Part shown: positions 40,406-50,616 of the stretch, one piece after another
Layout of the letters: each line of letters starts with the position of its first letter
Position numbering within the stretch: position 1 is the stretch's first letter
Assembly (NCBI RefSeq): GCF_900112605.1
Contig: NZ_FOMJ01000007.1
Location: forward strand, 62,001-126,000
Origin: Thiohalospira halophila DSM 15071
GTDB lineage: Bacteria; Pseudomonadota; Gammaproteobacteria; Thiohalospirales; Thiohalospiraceae
Reading direction: 5' to 3'
DNA length: 64,000 nt
The notes under the pieces: model-generated
Told to the model about the DNA's origin: nothing
The model's input: only the letters and a program-made list of their open reading frames with translations
The model's database searches: none
Made by a program: the position numbers and the translations under genes

Positions 40406-42176
40406 GGCCGGGCCCCTCCTGGCGCTGGCCCTGCCGGTGCTCACCCTCCTGGCCGAGGCGGCGGAGCTCGTTGCGCAGCAGCGCCTCTCGCCGGCTCCCC
40501 TCGGTGGCCTGGAGCAGCCGCTGATAGAGGGCCCGGGCATCATCGGTAAAACCGCCCCGGGCCAGGCTGCGGGCCGCCCGGTAGTAGGCGGTCTCTACCC
40601 AGGGGTCGTCCAGATCGTCGGGGATGTGGCGCGCGGCCCGGAGATAGGCCGCCGCCGCCGCCGCGTGATCCCCCCGCTCGCGGTGGGACTCCCCCATCCA
40701 GAAGCGGATCTCGCGCTCGGTCCGGGGCTGGCGGGCCCGGCGGTAGAGGCGGTCGAAGAGAATCAGCGCCTCGGCATGGGCGCCCGCCCCCTGGAGGTCG
40801 AAGGCGATCTGCAGGGCGCGGTCCAGGGTCTGCTGCTCCAGGCTCGCGGCCTCGTCCAGCAGGGCGTGGAGGGCCTCGGCCCCGGCATCGGCCTCCCCGG
40901 CGAGGACCAGCACCCGCGCCTGGCGCAGCCGCCAGGTGGTGGCATCCCCCCGGGACGGGGGCTCCAGGCCGATAAAGAGGCGACCGGCCTCCTCCAGGCG
41001 CCCGGCATCGACGAAGCGATCCGCCAGGGTGTAGCGGATGGGGCGCGGGATGGCGTCGGCATCGCCGAAGGCAGCGGCCTCGGTGTAGAGGCGCTCCAGC
41101 AGACGGCCGTCGTTGGCCTCCAGCAGGGTGATGGCCAGGCGGCGGTGGGCCTCCGAACGGGCCTCCGGATCACTGGCCTCCCGGGCCAGGGTCGCCAGCA
41201 GGGCCCGCTTCTCCCGGGCCGGGGACTCCGCCGCGGCGGCCAGCCAGGCGTCGTGGTCGCCGAAGAGCAGCCCCCGCCGGTTGGCGACCACCCGCCCCTG
41301 CTCCCGCCAGGCGGCCCAGAGGTCGTCGGCGGTGGCCGCCGGAATTCCGGGCAGCGAGACATCGGGCCCCAGCGCCAGGAGGCGGGCGAGGGCGGCGGCG
41401 CGCTGGGCGGGATCGGTCGTGACATGGGCGAGCAGACGACGCAGGCGCGCGGCCTCCCGCGATTCGGCCTCGGCCGCGGCGGAGCGGGCGGCGCCGGCCA
41501 CCTCCGCCGCCTCCCGTCGGCCGGCGCGCAGCTCGGCCAGCAGGCGCAGGGCGGGAGTGGCCGTCTCCGCCTCGTCAATGGCCCGGAGGGCCGCCTCGGG
41601 CTGATCCAGCTCCAGGAGCAGGGCGGCACGCTGATCGGGCCCCGAGGTGGGCGGCATCCGCAGTCGCTGCAGGGTCGCCAGGGCGGCGGCGGGGCGGTCC
41701 GACAGGCGCCAGGCGGTCACCAGTCGACGCTGCCAGATAGTGACCTCGTCGGCCGCCGGCGGTTCACCCAGCCACAGGCGCCGGAAGGCAAGCGCTGCCA
41801 GCGCCTCGCCCCGCTCCAGCCGCGTCAGGGCGCGGGCCAGATGGTCATCCGCCTGACGGCGGAAATCGGGGTCGAGCCCGGTCCGGGGGTAGGTATCGAT
41901 CCGGGCGACCAGGTCGGTCCAGGCCTCGCGCCGCTCCAGCAGCGCCAGGCGGCGGCCCTCCCAGCGGCGCCAGGCACCGGGAGCGTTCTCCCGGGCGGGC
42001 TGATGGCGCTGGATGAGGGCAGTGGCCAGCTCCAGGGCCCCCTCGCCGGCCAGGGCCTCCACCTGGTCGAGATCGGTGGCCGCTGCCGGGGTACCCACAA
42101 AAAGGGCGGCGACCAGTATGGCCGCCGCCCCTCGCGGGCGGGCCCCGACGGGCTGGTTGGCCCGACGCTGCCCCAT
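40395..42176 (-). CDS. Secreted TPR-containing protein
   Basis: 593 aa. Hydrophobic signal peptide near residues 15-34 (GAAAILVAALFVGTPAAATD). The rest is almost entirely tandem alpha-helical repeats rich in Ala/Leu (for example AALATLQRLR, EALILFDRLYRRAR), consistent with TPR. Probably a periplasmic scaffold. No partner is visible. Followed by ogt and xerD with overlaps. Confidence 0.82.
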   Translation of the reverse strand: MGQRRANQPVGARPRGAAAILVAALFVGTPAAATDLDQVEALAGEGALELATALIQRHQPARENAPGAWRRWEGRRLALLERREAWTDLVARIDTYPRTGLDPDFRRQADDHLARALTRLERGEALAALAFRRLWLGEPPAADEVTIWQRRLVTAWRLSDRPAAALATLQRLRMPPTSGPDQRAALLLELDQPEAALRAIDEAETATPALRLLAELRAGRREAAEVAGAARSAAAEAESREAARLRRLLAHVTTDPAQRAAALARLLALGPDVSLPGIPAATADDLWAAWREQGRVVANRRGLLFGDHDAWLAAAAESPAREKRALLATLAREASDPEARSEAHRRLAITLLEANDGRLLERLYTEAAAFGDADAIPRPIRYTLADRFVDAGRLEEAGRLFIGLEPPSRGDATTWRLRQARVLVLAGEADAGAEALHALLDEAASLEQQTLDRALQIAFDLQGAGAHAEALILFDRLYRRARQPRTEREIRFWMGESHRERGDHAAAAAAYLRAARHIPDDLDDPWVETAYYRAARSLARGGFTDDARALYQRLLQATEGSRREALLRNELRRLGQEGEHRQGQRQEGPGRGE

Positions 42177-42202
42177 CGTCCCGTTTCCGCGTCCGGACTC
42201 CG

Positions 42203-42550
42203 CTAGCGGACCTTCTCCTTGATCCGGGCCGCCTTGCCGGAGAGCTGGCGCAGGTAGTAGAGCTTGGCCTGGCGGACGTCGCCCCGGCGCTTGACCTTGA
42301 TGTCGGCCAGGATGGGGCTGTGGGTCTGGAAGACGCGCTCGACGCCCTCACCGCTGGTGGTCTTGCGCAGGGTGAAGGCCGAGTGCAGGCCGCGGTTGCG
42401 CTTGGCGATGCAGACCCCCTCGAAGGGCTGGAGCCGCTCGCGGCCGCCCTCACGCACCCGCACCTGAACCAGCACGGTGTCCCCCGGACCGAATTCCGGG
42501 ATGTCGGACTTCATCTGCTCGGCCTCGAGCTCGTCGATGATGTTGCTCAT
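42203..42550 (-). CDS. rplS: 50S ribosomal protein L19
   Basis: 115 aa, starting [12 protein letters not shown]; matches bacterial L19 ([40 protein letters not shown]). Located at the 30S-50S interface. The gene ends the rpsP-rimM-trmD-rplS operon. The longer upstream ATG (42571) is less likely. Confidence 0.96.
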   Translation of the reverse strand: MSNIIDELEAEQMKSDIPEFGPGDTVLVQVRVREGGRERLQPFEGVCIAKRNRGLHSAFTLRKTTSGEGVERVFQTHSPILADIKVKRRGDVRQAKLYYLRQLSGKAARIKEKVR

Positions 42551-42586
42551 GGTCTTGGTCTCCCGCGACAACCGCTTGCGTAATCG

Positions 42587-43333
42587 CTACTCGTGTTCGC
42601 CCTGCTCACGCCGGTATTCGGCGAGCAGGGCCCGTTCTTCTTCACTCAGGCCGCGGCGCTCCAGCAATTCCGGGCGCCGCCGCCAGGTCCGTCCCAGCGC
42701 CTGCTTGAGGCGCCAGCGCTCGATGGCGGCGTGGTCCCCGGAGCGCAGCACCGCCGGCACCTCCCGTCCCAGCGCCTGCTCGGGCCGGGTGTAGTGGGGA
42801 TGATCCAGCAGGCCGGCGGTAAAGGAATCCTGTACCGCCGACTCCGTGTGGCCCAGCGCCCCCGGCAGCAGCCGGGTCACGCCGTCGATGACCACCATCG
42901 CCCCCAGCTCGCCGCCGCTGATCACGTAGTCCCCCAGGGACCACTCCTCATCCACCTCGGCCTCGATGAGGCGCTCGTCCACCCCCTCGTAGCGGGTGGC
43001 GAGCAGGATGAGCCGCGGCTCTGCCGCGAAGCGCTCCAGCGCCGCCTGATCCAGTACCTGCCCCTGGGGGCTCAGGTGGACGACCTTCGCCGGCCGCGGG
43101 TCGGCGGCCCGGGCATCCGCCAGGATCGCCGCCAGGGGGCCGGTCTGCATCACCATGCCCGGCCCGCCGCCGTAGGGGCGGTCATCCACCGTGCGGTGGC
43201 GGTCCGTGGTCCGCTCCCGCGGGTCCCAGGCCACCACCTCGGCCAGGCCGGCTTCCATGGCCCGGCTGGTGACGCCGTAATCGGTCACCGCCGCCAGCAT
43301 GGACGGGAACAGGGTCACGACGTCGAAACGCAC
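42587..43333 (-). CDS. trmD: tRNA (guanine-37-N1)-methyltransferase
   Basis: 248 aa. SPOUT trefoil-knot enzyme; [51 protein letters not shown] and DEEWSLGD are TrmD signatures. It methylates G37 to prevent frameshifting. Lies between rimM and rplS. Confidence 0.96.
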   Translation of the reverse strand: MRFDVVTLFPSMLAAVTDYGVTSRAMEAGLAEVVAWDPRERTTDRHRTVDDRPYGGGPGMVMQTGPLAAILADARAADPRPAKVVHLSPQGQVLDQAALERFAAEPRLILLATRYEGVDERLIEAEVDEEWSLGDYVISGGELGAMVVIDGVTRLLPGALGHTESAVQDSFTAGLLDHPHYTRPEQALGREVPAVLRSGDHAAIERWRLKQALGRTWRRRPELLERRGLSEEERALLAEYRREQGEHE

Positions 43334-43337
43334 GGCG

Positions 43338-43859
43338 TCAGAATTCCGGGTCCCAGTCCACCACGACGCGACCGGCCTCGGGCTCCACCGAGCGGACCAC
43401 CTCGCCCTGGACGAAGGGGATCAGCCGCTCGCGTTCGCCAGCGACCACCATGACGTCGTTGGCGCCGGTCTCCATCATCGTCTGGACGCGGCCGAGCTCC
43501 TCGTCGGCGGTAGTCACCACCGCCAGCCCTTCCAGGTCGGCCCAGTACCACTCGCCGTCAGGCGGCTCCGGCAGGGCCGAACGCGGCACGAGGATGACGC
43601 TGTGCGTCAGGGCCGCCGCACCTTCACGGTCGGCAACCCCGTCCAGCCGGGCCAGCGGCCCCTTGCCGCCGATCCGGCTCTCCGCGATGGTTACCGGCCG
43701 GGCCTCCGCCCCCTGGTGTCCGGCTCGCAGATACCAGGGGGTGTAGGCCAGGATGTTCTCTTCCGGCCGGGTCTCGGACTGGATCCGGACCCAGCCACGG
43801 ACGCCGTGGGGGGCGCCGATCCGCCCCATGGGCACCAGGCTCTCCCCCACGGTCGCCAC
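43338..43859 (-). CDS. rimM: 16S rRNA processing/30S maturation factor RimM
   Basis: 173 aa. [20 protein letters not shown] starts the RimM N-terminal domain, and [20 protein letters not shown] starts the PRC barrel. It helps S19 assembly. 4 bp from trmD. Confidence 0.95.
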   Translation of the reverse strand: MATVGESLVPMGRIGAPHGVRGWVRIQSETRPEENILAYTPWYLRAGHQGAEARPVTIAESRIGGKGPLARLDGVADREGAAALTHSVILVPRSALPEPPDGEWYWADLEGLAVVTTADEELGRVQTMMETGANDVMVVAGERERLIPFVQGEVVRSVEPEAGRVVVDWDPEF

Positions 43860-43868
43860 GTCGGCTCG

Positions 43869-44120
43869 TTACGAAGCCGCCTTGGCCTGCTTGCGGATCA
43901 GGCGGTCCACGCTCTCGCTGGCCTTGGCGCCGTTGTCCAGCCAGTGCTGCACACGGTCCATGTCCAGCCGCACCGCCTCTTCGTTACCGGTGGCCACGGG
44001 GTTGTAGAAACCCACGCGCTCGATGAAGCTGCCGTCACGCGGATTGGCGTGCTCGGTAACGACGATGTTGTAGAAGGGCCGACGCTTGGCGCCCTTGCGG
44101 GCCATGCGGATGGTGACCAT
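43869..44120 (-). CDS. rpsP: 30S ribosomal protein S16
   Basis: 83 aa from [18 protein letters not shown], with a conserved [18 protein letters not shown]. First gene of the operon. A TATAAT box at 44199-44194 on the minus strand lies 74 bp upstream and is a plausible -10. Confidence 0.96.
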   Translation of the reverse strand: MVTIRMARKGAKRRPFYNIVVTEHANPRDGSFIERVGFYNPVATGNEEAVRLDMDRVQHWLDNGAKASESVDRLIRKQAKAAS

Positions 44121-44193
44121 AGGGCTCTTTCTCTCCGATTCGCTGCCGGGCCGCCGCGGCGGCCGCAAGATTCAGTACGCGATTAAACCGGCA

Positions 44194-44199
44194 ATTATA
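44194..44199 (-). promoter_or_regulatory. -10 box for rpsP operon
   Basis: TATAAT on the minus strand in an otherwise GC-rich gap between ffh and rpsP. No good -35 is visible, so the promoter may depend on an activator or an alternative upstream element. Confidence 0.45.
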
Positions 44200-44208
44200 G
44201 GGCAATGG

Positions 44209-44233
44209 CGCCCCGGCCGAAAGGGCCGGGGCG
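44209..44233. terminator. GC-rich hairpin between ffh and rpsP
   Basis: CGCCCCGGCC (44209-44218), loop GAAAG, GGCCGGGGCG (44224-44233). It lies just downstream of the ffh stop and could end that transcript. There is no T-run on the minus-strand side, so it is only a candidate. Confidence 0.45.
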
Positions 44234-44270
44234 AATACCATTCGGGGATGGCGCCGATTTTCCGGGGGAG

Positions 44271-45623
44271 CTACATGCCGGGCGGCATCTGCCCCTGCAT
44301 CTGCTTCATGAGCTTCTGCATGCCGCCACCCTTCATCTTCTTCATCATCTTCTGCATCTGCTGGAACTGCTTGAGCAGGCGGTTCACGTCCTGGACCTGG
44401 GTCCCGGAACCGGCGGCGATGCGGCGCTTGCGGGAGCCCTTGATGATGTCGGGCCGCTGGCGCTCGCCCGGAGTCATGGAGTTGATGATGGCCTCCATGC
44501 GCCGGAACTGGCTGTCGTCCACCTGGCCCTTGACGTGGTCGGGAAGCTGGCCCGCGCCGGGGAGCTTGTCCATGAGGCTGTTGACGCCGCCCATGCTCTG
44601 CATCTGCTGGAGCTGCTCGCGGAAGTCGGCGAGGTCGAAGCCCTTGCCCTTCTTGAGCTTGCGGGCGACCTTCTCGGCCTTCTGCTGGTCGACCTTGTTC
44701 TCGGCCTCCTCGATGAGGGAGAGCATGTCCCCCATGCCGAGGATGCGCTGGGCGATCCGGTCCGGGTGGAAGGGCTCCAGGGCGTCGTCCTTCTCGCCGG
44801 TGCCCAGGAACTTGATGGGGCGACCCGTGGTATGGCGCACGGAGAGCGCCGCACCGCCCCGGGCGTCGCCGTCGGTCTTGGTGAGCACCACCCCGGTGAG
44901 CGGCAGGGCATCGGCAAAGGCACGGGCGGTGTTGGCGGCGTCCTGGCCGGTCATGCTGTCGACGACGAAGAGGGTCTCCACCGGCTCCGCCACCTCGTGG
45001 AGCCGGCGGACCTCGTCCATCATCCCCTCGTCCACGTGGAGGCGGCCGGCGGTGTCGATGATGAGGACGTCCTTGTGGCCGGTGCGCGCCGCCTGCAGGG
45101 CCCCGGCGGCGATGTCGGCCGGGTCCTGATCCGAGGAGCTGGGATGGAAGGCCGCGCCGGCCTTCTCCGCCACGGTCTCCAGCTGGTCGATGGCGGCGGG
45201 GCGGTAGATGTCGGTGGAGACCACCATCACCGACTTCTTCTCCCGCTCCTGGAGCCAGCGCGCCAGCTTGCCGGTGGAGGTGGTCTTGCCGGAGCCCTGG
45301 AGGCCGGCCATGAGGATCACCGCCGGCGGACGGGTGTTGAGGTTGAGCCCCTCGCCGTCGTCGCCCATGAGCCGGACCAGCTCCTCGCGGACGATCTTGA
45401 TGAGCGCCTGGCCGGGAGTGAGGCTGGTGGAGACCTCCTCACCCAGGGCGCGGCTGCGGACGTGCTCGATGAAGTCCTTGACCACCGGGAGGGCGACATC
45501 CGCCTCCAGCAGCGCCATGCGCACCTCGCGCAGGGTGTCGCGGATGTTGTCCTCGGTGAGTCGACCCTGGCCGCGCAGGTCCTTGAGGGTCTTGTTGAGC
45601 CGTTCGGTAAGGCTGTCGAACAT
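44271..45623 (-). CDS. ffh: Signal recognition particle protein Ffh
   Basis: 450 aa. N-domain (1-85), G-domain with GLQGSGKTTSTGKLA (P-loop), DTAGRLHVDEGMM and TKTDGDARGGAALS, and a C-terminal Met-rich M domain (QKMMKKMKGGGMQKLMKQMQ) that binds signal peptides and 4.5S RNA. TATAAT at 45655-45650 on the minus strand, overlapping the upstream metallo-hydrolase stop, may be its -10. Confidence 0.96.
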   Translation of the reverse strand: MFDSLTERLNKTLKDLRGQGRLTEDNIRDTLREVRMALLEADVALPVVKDFIEHVRSRALGEEVSTSLTPGQALIKIVREELVRLMGDDGEGLNLNTRPPAVILMAGLQGSGKTTSTGKLARWLQEREKKSVMVVSTDIYRPAAIDQLETVAEKAGAAFHPSSSDQDPADIAAGALQAARTGHKDVLIIDTAGRLHVDEGMMDEVRRLHEVAEPVETLFVVDSMTGQDAANTARAFADALPLTGVVLTKTDGDARGGAALSVRHTTGRPIKFLGTGEKDDALEPFHPDRIAQRILGMGDMLSLIEEAENKVDQQKAEKVARKLKKGKGFDLADFREQLQQMQSMGGVNSLMDKLPGAGQLPDHVKGQVDDSQFRRMEAIINSMTPGERQRPDIIKGSRKRRIAAGSGTQVQDVNRLLKQFQQMQKMMKKMKGGGMQKLMKQMQGQMPPGM

Positions 45624-45650
45624 GCCGCCTCCGTGGGGTTGCGACTCGTA

Positions 45651-46412
45651 TTATAGCGTCAGGCGGGTGCCGCTCGACAGGCCGTGCACCGTCCGATCCG
45701 GCAGGGCGGCCCGACACTCGGCGAGGATGCGGTCCTCGTCCCCGGGCTTGCGGTGGGAGATGTAGACCGGCGGGTGGTGCTCCAGGGCCGCCATGTCCGC
45801 CGCCAGCAGCCGGGGACAGTAGTGGCGGGCCAGTTCGCACAGCCCGGCATCCTCGTCGGCGAAGGCCGCTTCCACCAGCAGGGCATCGAGGCGCGGCCGG
45901 GCGTTCAGGGCCTCCCACAACCCGCCGTTCGTGGTGGTATCGCCGCTGAAGGCGAAGGCGCGCTCGCCGTCGTCCACCCAGTAGCCCTGGGTGGGCACCA
46001 CGTGGTTCACGCCGATGGCCCTGACCTCGAGGCCGGCGATGGTCCGGCTCTCGCCCGGCTCCAGCGGCTCCAGGGAGAAGACGGGGCGCTCCGGCGGCAG
46101 GCGCGTGAAGTCGGGCCAGAGCACACCGTTGAAGAGGTGGTCGCGCAGGCCCTGGAGGGTCTCGCTGCGCCCGTAGACCGGGATGGTGCGCTGGATGCGG
46201 CCGTGGAGGCTGTCGGCCAGATAGGCGAGGTAGGCGGTGTGGTCCAGGTGGGTATGGGTGACGACGATGGCCTCGATGGCCTCCATGTCGGCCAACGTCA
46301 GCGCCTCCACGCCGGTGCCGGCATCGATGAGCAGGCGCCCGTTTACCCGGAAGGCGGTGGTCCGCTCCCCCGTGCCGATCCCGCCACCACAGCCCAGAAC
46401 ATCCAGCTCCAT
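45651..46412 (-). CDS. Metallo-beta-lactamase-fold hydrolase
   Basis: 253 aa with GGAAGGGG before the ATG at 46412. The metal-binding HTHLDHTAYL motif, a later His/Asp set (FSGDTTTNGG) and PVYISHRKPGDE match MBL-fold enzymes of the cyclic-nucleotide phosphodiesterase class II/RNase Z type. The substrate cannot be told from sequence. Divergent from ypjD. Confidence 0.78.
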   Translation of the reverse strand: MELDVLGCGGGIGTGERTTAFRVNGRLLIDAGTGVEALTLADMEAIEAIVVTHTHLDHTAYLAYLADSLHGRIQRTIPVYGRSETLQGLRDHLFNGVLWPDFTRLPPERPVFSLEPLEPGESRTIAGLEVRAIGVNHVVPTQGYWVDDGERAFAFSGDTTTNGGLWEALNARPRLDALLVEAAFADEDAGLCELARHYCPRLLAADMAALEHHPPVYISHRKPGDEDRILAECRAALPDRTVHGLSSGTRLTL

Positions 46413-46574
46413 GTGCCCCTTCCCGGTTCTTGTTCCGACCTTTCGCGCAAGCATACTAGACCCCCGCCGCCCGGGGCCACGATCCCCGTTCCTCCCGGAC
46501 GCAGGGGGCACTCTACCGCTTCAACACCCCACAAGGATGTGCGACCATCCGCGTTTTCAGGCATTGGAAGGCCC

Positions 46575-47375
46575 ATGTTCACCACCGTCACCGGCCTGCT
46601 GGCCGTGGTGCTCTACCTGGCCACCGCCGTACTGCTCGTCCGCCGCCTGATCCGTGCCACCGGCGAACGGCTGGCCCTGCTGGCCCTGGGGCTCGCCGCG
46701 GTCGCCCTGCACGGCGCCGTCCTCGGGCAGGATCTCCTGGGCAGCGGGGCCCTCGACCTCTCCTTCTTTACCACCGTTTCTCTGGTGACCTGGCTCATGG
46801 CGGCGCTCATCCTGCTGGGCGCGCTCCGGGCGCCGCTGGAGAACCTGGGCGTGGGGGCGCTCCCCCTGGCGGCCCTGGGGCTGGGGCTGGAGCTCTCGCC
46901 GCTGGCGGACCAGCGCACCATGCCGGCGATGGACAGCGCCATGCAGGCGCACATCGTCCTCTCCCTGCTCGCCTTCAGCCTCCTGGCCATCGCGGCCTTC
47001 CAGGCGGCCCTGCTGGCCATCCAGGATCACTACCTGCGCGAGCGCCGGCCCGGGGGCTTCGTCCGGGCCCTGCCGCCGCTGGAGACCATGGAGCGCCTGC
47101 TCTTCCGGATCATCGCCCTGGGCTTCATCTTCCTCACCGCCGCCCTGCTGCTGGGCTGGGTGGCGCTGGACGATCTCTTCGCCCAGCACCTGGTCCACAA
47201 GACCGCGCTCTCCCTGGTGGCCTGGGCCGTCTTCGGCATCCTCCTCTGGGGTCGCTGGTACTTCGGCTGGCGGGGGCGCACGGCGGTGCGCTGGACCACC
47301 GGCGGGCTGACGGTGCTGCTGCTGGCCTACTTCGGCAGCAAGCTGGTACTCGAACTCATCCTCGGTATCGCCTGA
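46575..47375 (+). CDS. ypjD: YpjD/CcsA-family cytochrome c assembly-like membrane protein
   Basis: 266 aa with about eight hydrophobic helices (GLLAVVLYLATAVLLVRRLI ... VLLLAYFGSKLVLEL), His-containing segments (AMQAHIVLSLLAFSL; HLVHKTALSLVAW) and the tryptophan-rich GILLWGRWYFGWRGR, all in the CcsA/YpjD pattern. In Escherichia coli the orthologue sits between ffh and the CorB-like gene, as here; a role linked to the magnesium/cobalt transport partner has been suggested for that pair. Confidence 0.87.
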   Translation: MFTTVTGLLAVVLYLATAVLLVRRLIRATGERLALLALGLAAVALHGAVLGQDLLGSGALDLSFFTTVSLVTWLMAALILLGALRAPLENLGVGALPLAALGLGLELSPLADQRTMPAMDSAMQAHIVLSLLAFSLLAIAAFQAALLAIQDHYLRERRPGGFVRALPPLETMERLLFRIIALGFIFLTAALLLGWVALDDLFAQHLVHKTALSLVAWAVFGILLWGRWYFGWRGRTAVRWTTGGLTVLLLAYFGSKLVLELILGIA

Positions 47376-47378
47376 CTC

Positions 47379-48650
47379 GTGGACTCCATACCGACCTGGT
47401 TGCTCTTCGCCTCCCTGGGGCTGCTCATCGTCCTCTCGGGCTTCTTCTCCAGCTCCGAGACGGGGCTGATCAGCCTCAACCGCTACCGCCTGCGCCACCT
47501 GGCCGACGAGGGCCACGCCGGGGCCCGGCGGGCGAACCGTCTGCTCCAGCGTCCGGATCGTCTCATCGGCGTCATCCTCCTGGGCAACAACTTCGTCAAT
47601 ATCCTCGCCTCGTCGGTGGCGACCATCATCGCCATGCGGCTCATGGGCCAGGCGGGGATCGCCGTGGCCACCGGCCTGCTCACGCTGGTGATCCTCATAT
47701 TCGCCGAGGTGACCCCCAAGACCCTGGCCGCGCTGCATCCCGAACGTATCGCCTTCCCGGCGAGCTGGGTCCTGGGCCCGCTGCTCCGGGTGCTCTACCC
47801 GCTGGTCTGGGTGGTCAATGCCATCTCCAACAACCTGCTGCGGCTGCTGGGCGTCTCCCCGGAGTCCAGCGGCGACCAGCCCCTCTCCCGGGAAGAGCTG
47901 CGCACGGTGGTGAACGAGGCCGGGGCCATGATCCCGCAGCGCCACCAGCGCATGCTGCTCTCCATCCTCGACCTGGAGAAGGTCACAGTGGAGGACATCA
48001 TGATCCCCCGCAACGAGATGGTGGGCATCGACCTGGAAGAATCCTGGGAGGCCATCCTCGAACGGATCAGCCGCAGCCACCATACGCGGCTGCCGGTCTC
48101 GGAGGGGGGCGCGGAGAACATCATCGGCATCCTCCACCTGCGCAACCTCGCCCATCGCCTGGCGGCCGGCGACCTGGACCCGGAGAGCCTGCGCAAGCTG
48201 GTCCGGGCCCCCTACTTCGTCCCCGAGGCGACCCCGCTGCACACCCAGATGCTGAACTTCCAGCGCGAGCGCCGCCGCATCGGCCTGGTGGTGGACGAAT
48301 ACGGCGATATCCGCGGGCTGGTGACGCTGGAGGACATCCTCGAGGAGATCGTCGGCGAGTTCACCACCGACCCCGGCGAGACCATGCAGGAGGTCCATCC
48401 GCAGGAGGATGGCTCCTTCCTGGTGGAGGGCAGTGCCTACGTGCGGGACCTCAACCGGCTCATGCAGTGGGAACTGCCCACCGACGGACCCAAGACCCTC
48501 AACGGGCTCATCCTGGAACACATGGAGACCATCCCCGAGCCCGGCACCAGCTTCCGACTGGCCGGCTACCCGGTGGAGATCGTCCATGTGGGCACCAGCG
48601 CCGTGCGGACGGTGAAGATCATGCCCGACCTGCGGCGGCCGCCGGAGTGA
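47379..48650 (+). CDS. corB: CorB-like DUF21/CBS/CorC_HlyC membrane protein
   Basis: 423 aa from the GTG at 47379. N-terminal DUF21 membrane domain (about 1-185), two CBS domains (about 200-320, TVEDIMIPRNEMVGI; IIGILHLRNLAHRL) and a C-terminal CorC_HlyC domain ending DGPKTLNGLILEHMETIPEP. Family members act in Mg2+/Co2+ efflux. It follows ypjD by 3 bp as in E. coli. Confidence 0.9.
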   Translation: MDSIPTWLLFASLGLLIVLSGFFSSSETGLISLNRYRLRHLADEGHAGARRANRLLQRPDRLIGVILLGNNFVNILASSVATIIAMRLMGQAGIAVATGLLTLVILIFAEVTPKTLAALHPERIAFPASWVLGPLLRVLYPLVWVVNAISNNLLRLLGVSPESSGDQPLSREELRTVVNEAGAMIPQRHQRMLLSILDLEKVTVEDIMIPRNEMVGIDLEESWEAILERISRSHHTRLPVSEGGAENIIGILHLRNLAHRLAAGDLDPESLRKLVRAPYFVPEATPLHTQMLNFQRERRRIGLVVDEYGDIRGLVTLEDILEEIVGEFTTDPGETMQEVHPQEDGSFLVEGSAYVRDLNRLMQWELPTDGPKTLNGLILEHMETIPEPGTSFRLAGYPVEIVHVGTSAVRTVKIMPDLRRPPE

Positions 48651-48733
48651 GCGGACAGGGCCCGGCCCGCGTTCTCGCATCACCGGCCGGGTTGCTATGA
48701 TGAGGGGGAGAGGATGACCAGCGGAAGGCGCCA

Positions 48734-49174
48734 ATGACCAGCAACGACGACTCCAGCCAGACCGGGACCCCGGATCCCTCCGAGGGTTCCGGGCACGAAA
48801 AGCGCCACTTCACGCGTATCACCTTCGGTGGTCAGGCCACGGTGGACTGCCCCGGCGGCCCCTGCACCGGCCAGGTGGCCGACATCTCCCTCAAGGGTGC
48901 CCTGGTGCGCCGCCCCGGGGGCTGGCCCGGCCTGGTCGATCGCACGACCCCGGCGGAGCTGGACATCGAGCTGGAGAGCGGCCTGAGGCTCACGGCCTCT
49001 GCCCGGGTCTCCCATGTCCAGGGCGAACTCGCCGGCTTCGAGTTCGTCCAGCTCCCGCTGGAGACCGCCAGCGAGCTCCGGCGGCTGGTCGAATTCAACC
49101 TCGGGGACGAGGCGCTCCTGGAACGGGAACTCGCGGCCCTCGTCGAGAACCACGAGGCGGCGGACCGATCCTAG
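48734..49174 (+). CDS. PilZ-domain protein
   Basis: 146 aa. EKRHFTRITFGGQATVDCPG carries the RxxxR c-di-GMP motif (HFTRI region, R23/R27) and DISLKGALVRRP the D/NxSxxG motif. A regulator of motility or surface behaviour through c-di-GMP. Its stop overlaps the convergent radA stop at CTAG. Confidence 0.88.
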   Translation: MTSNDDSSQTGTPDPSEGSGHEKRHFTRITFGGQATVDCPGGPCTGQVADISLKGALVRRPGGWPGLVDRTTPAELDIELESGLRLTASARVSHVQGELAGFEFVQLPLETASELRRLVEFNLGDEALLERELAALVENHEAADRS

Positions 49175-50523
49175 AGGGCGTCCAGCGCCTCGTGGAGGCG
49201 ATCGACCCCCACCACCTCCAGCCCCGCCGGCGCCTGCTTCGGTGCATTGCCACGCGGCACGATGGCGCGGGTGAAGCCGTGGCGGGCCGCCTCCCGCAGT
49301 CGGTCGGGGCCGTTGGGCACCGGCCGGATCTCGCCGGCCAGACCCACCTCGCCGAAGGCCGCCAGGTCCGCCGGCAGGGCGCGGTCCCGCAGGCTGGAGA
49401 GCACGGCGAGGAGCACTGGCAGGTCCGCCGCCGTCTCGGTGACCCGCACCCCGCCGACCACATTCACGAACACATCCTGATCCCCGGTCATCACCCCGCC
49501 GTGGCGATGGAGCACCGCCAGGAGCATGGCCAGGCGATTGCCGTCCAGGCCCAGGGTCACGCGGCGCGGGTTGCCCAGCTGGCTCTCGTCCACCAGCGCC
49601 TGGACCTCCACCAGCAGCGGGCGGGTCCCCTCGCGGGTAACCAGGATGAGGCTGCCGGGGATGGGATCGCCGTGGCGGGAGAGGAAGATGGCCGACGGAT
49701 TGCTGACCTCGCGCAGCCCGTGCTCGGTCATGGCGAAGATCCCCAGCTCGTTGGCGGCGCCGAAGCGGTTCTTCATGGCGCGGATCACGCGATAGGGGCC
49801 GGAGCCATCCCCCTCGAAGTAGAGTACTGCGTCCACCATGTGTTCCAGCACCCGGGGCCCGGCGAGCTGCCCCTCCTTGGTAACGTGGCCCACCAGGAAG
49901 AGCGCGGCCCCGGTCTCCTTGGCGAAGCGGACCAGGGCGGCAGCCGCCTCCCGCACCTGGGCCACGGAGCCGGGGGCCGAGGTCAGCGCCTCGGTGAAGA
50001 TGGTCTGGATGGAGTCCACCACCAGGACCCCCGGGCGCTCGCCGCGCGCCGTCTCGGTGATGGCCTCCACCCGGGTCTCGGCCAGCAGCCGCACCGCATC
50101 GGCCTCCAGTCCCAGCCGCCGGGCACGGAGCCCCACCTGCTGCGGCGACTCCTCGCCGGTGACGTAGAGCACGGACTGCTCCCGGGCCAGGGAGGCCACG
50201 GTCTGAAGTAGGAGGGTGGACTTGCCGATCCCCGGATCACCGCCCAGCAGCGTCACCGAGCCGGGGACGAGCCCGCCGCCGAGGACATGGTCCAGCTCCG
50301 CCGAGCCGGTGGCCCAGCGCGGATTCTCCGCCCCCACCGCGACCTCCCCCAGGGCGGTGACCTGACCGTCGGCGCCGCCGGTCATCCCGCCGGTGCGGGT
50401 ATCCCGGGTCTCCACCGTGGCGCTCAGGGTGTTCCAGGCCCCGCAGGCGGGGCACTGGCCGGCCCACTTGGGCGTCTGCCCGCCGCACTCGTTGCAGACG
50501 TAGAGGGTGCGGTTCTTCGCCAT
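49171..50523 (-). CDS. radA: DNA repair protein RadA
   Basis: 450 aa from the ATG at 50523. N-terminal C4 zinc finger CNECGGQTPKWAGQCPACG, Walker A GGDPGIGKSTLLL, the RadA-specific KNRFG motif (MKNRFGAANELGIF) and a C-terminal Lon protease-like domain (EVGLAGEIRPVPNGPDRLRE). It extends D-loops in recombination. Convergent with pilZ and sharing the CTAG at 49171-49174. Confidence 0.95.
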   Translation of the reverse strand: MAKNRTLYVCNECGGQTPKWAGQCPACGAWNTLSATVETRDTRTGGMTGGADGQVTALGEVAVGAENPRWATGSAELDHVLGGGLVPGSVTLLGGDPGIGKSTLLLQTVASLAREQSVLYVTGEESPQQVGLRARRLGLEADAVRLLAETRVEAITETARGERPGVLVVDSIQTIFTEALTSAPGSVAQVREAAAALVRFAKETGAALFLVGHVTKEGQLAGPRVLEHMVDAVLYFEGDGSGPYRVIRAMKNRFGAANELGIFAMTEHGLREVSNPSAIFLSRHGDPIPGSLILVTREGTRPLLVEVQALVDESQLGNPRRVTLGLDGNRLAMLLAVLHRHGGVMTGDQDVFVNVVGGVRVTETAADLPVLLAVLSSLRDRALPADLAAFGEVGLAGEIRPVPNGPDRLREAARHGFTRAIVPRGNAPKQAPAGLEVVGVDRLHEALDAL

Positions 50524-50616
50524 TCCATTTGCTCCGTGGGTGAACTTTCCGGCCCTTGTGGCATCCGAGAAGGGAATTACTACTCCAAGAACTCGGCAAG
50601 ACCACTCCGGACTACC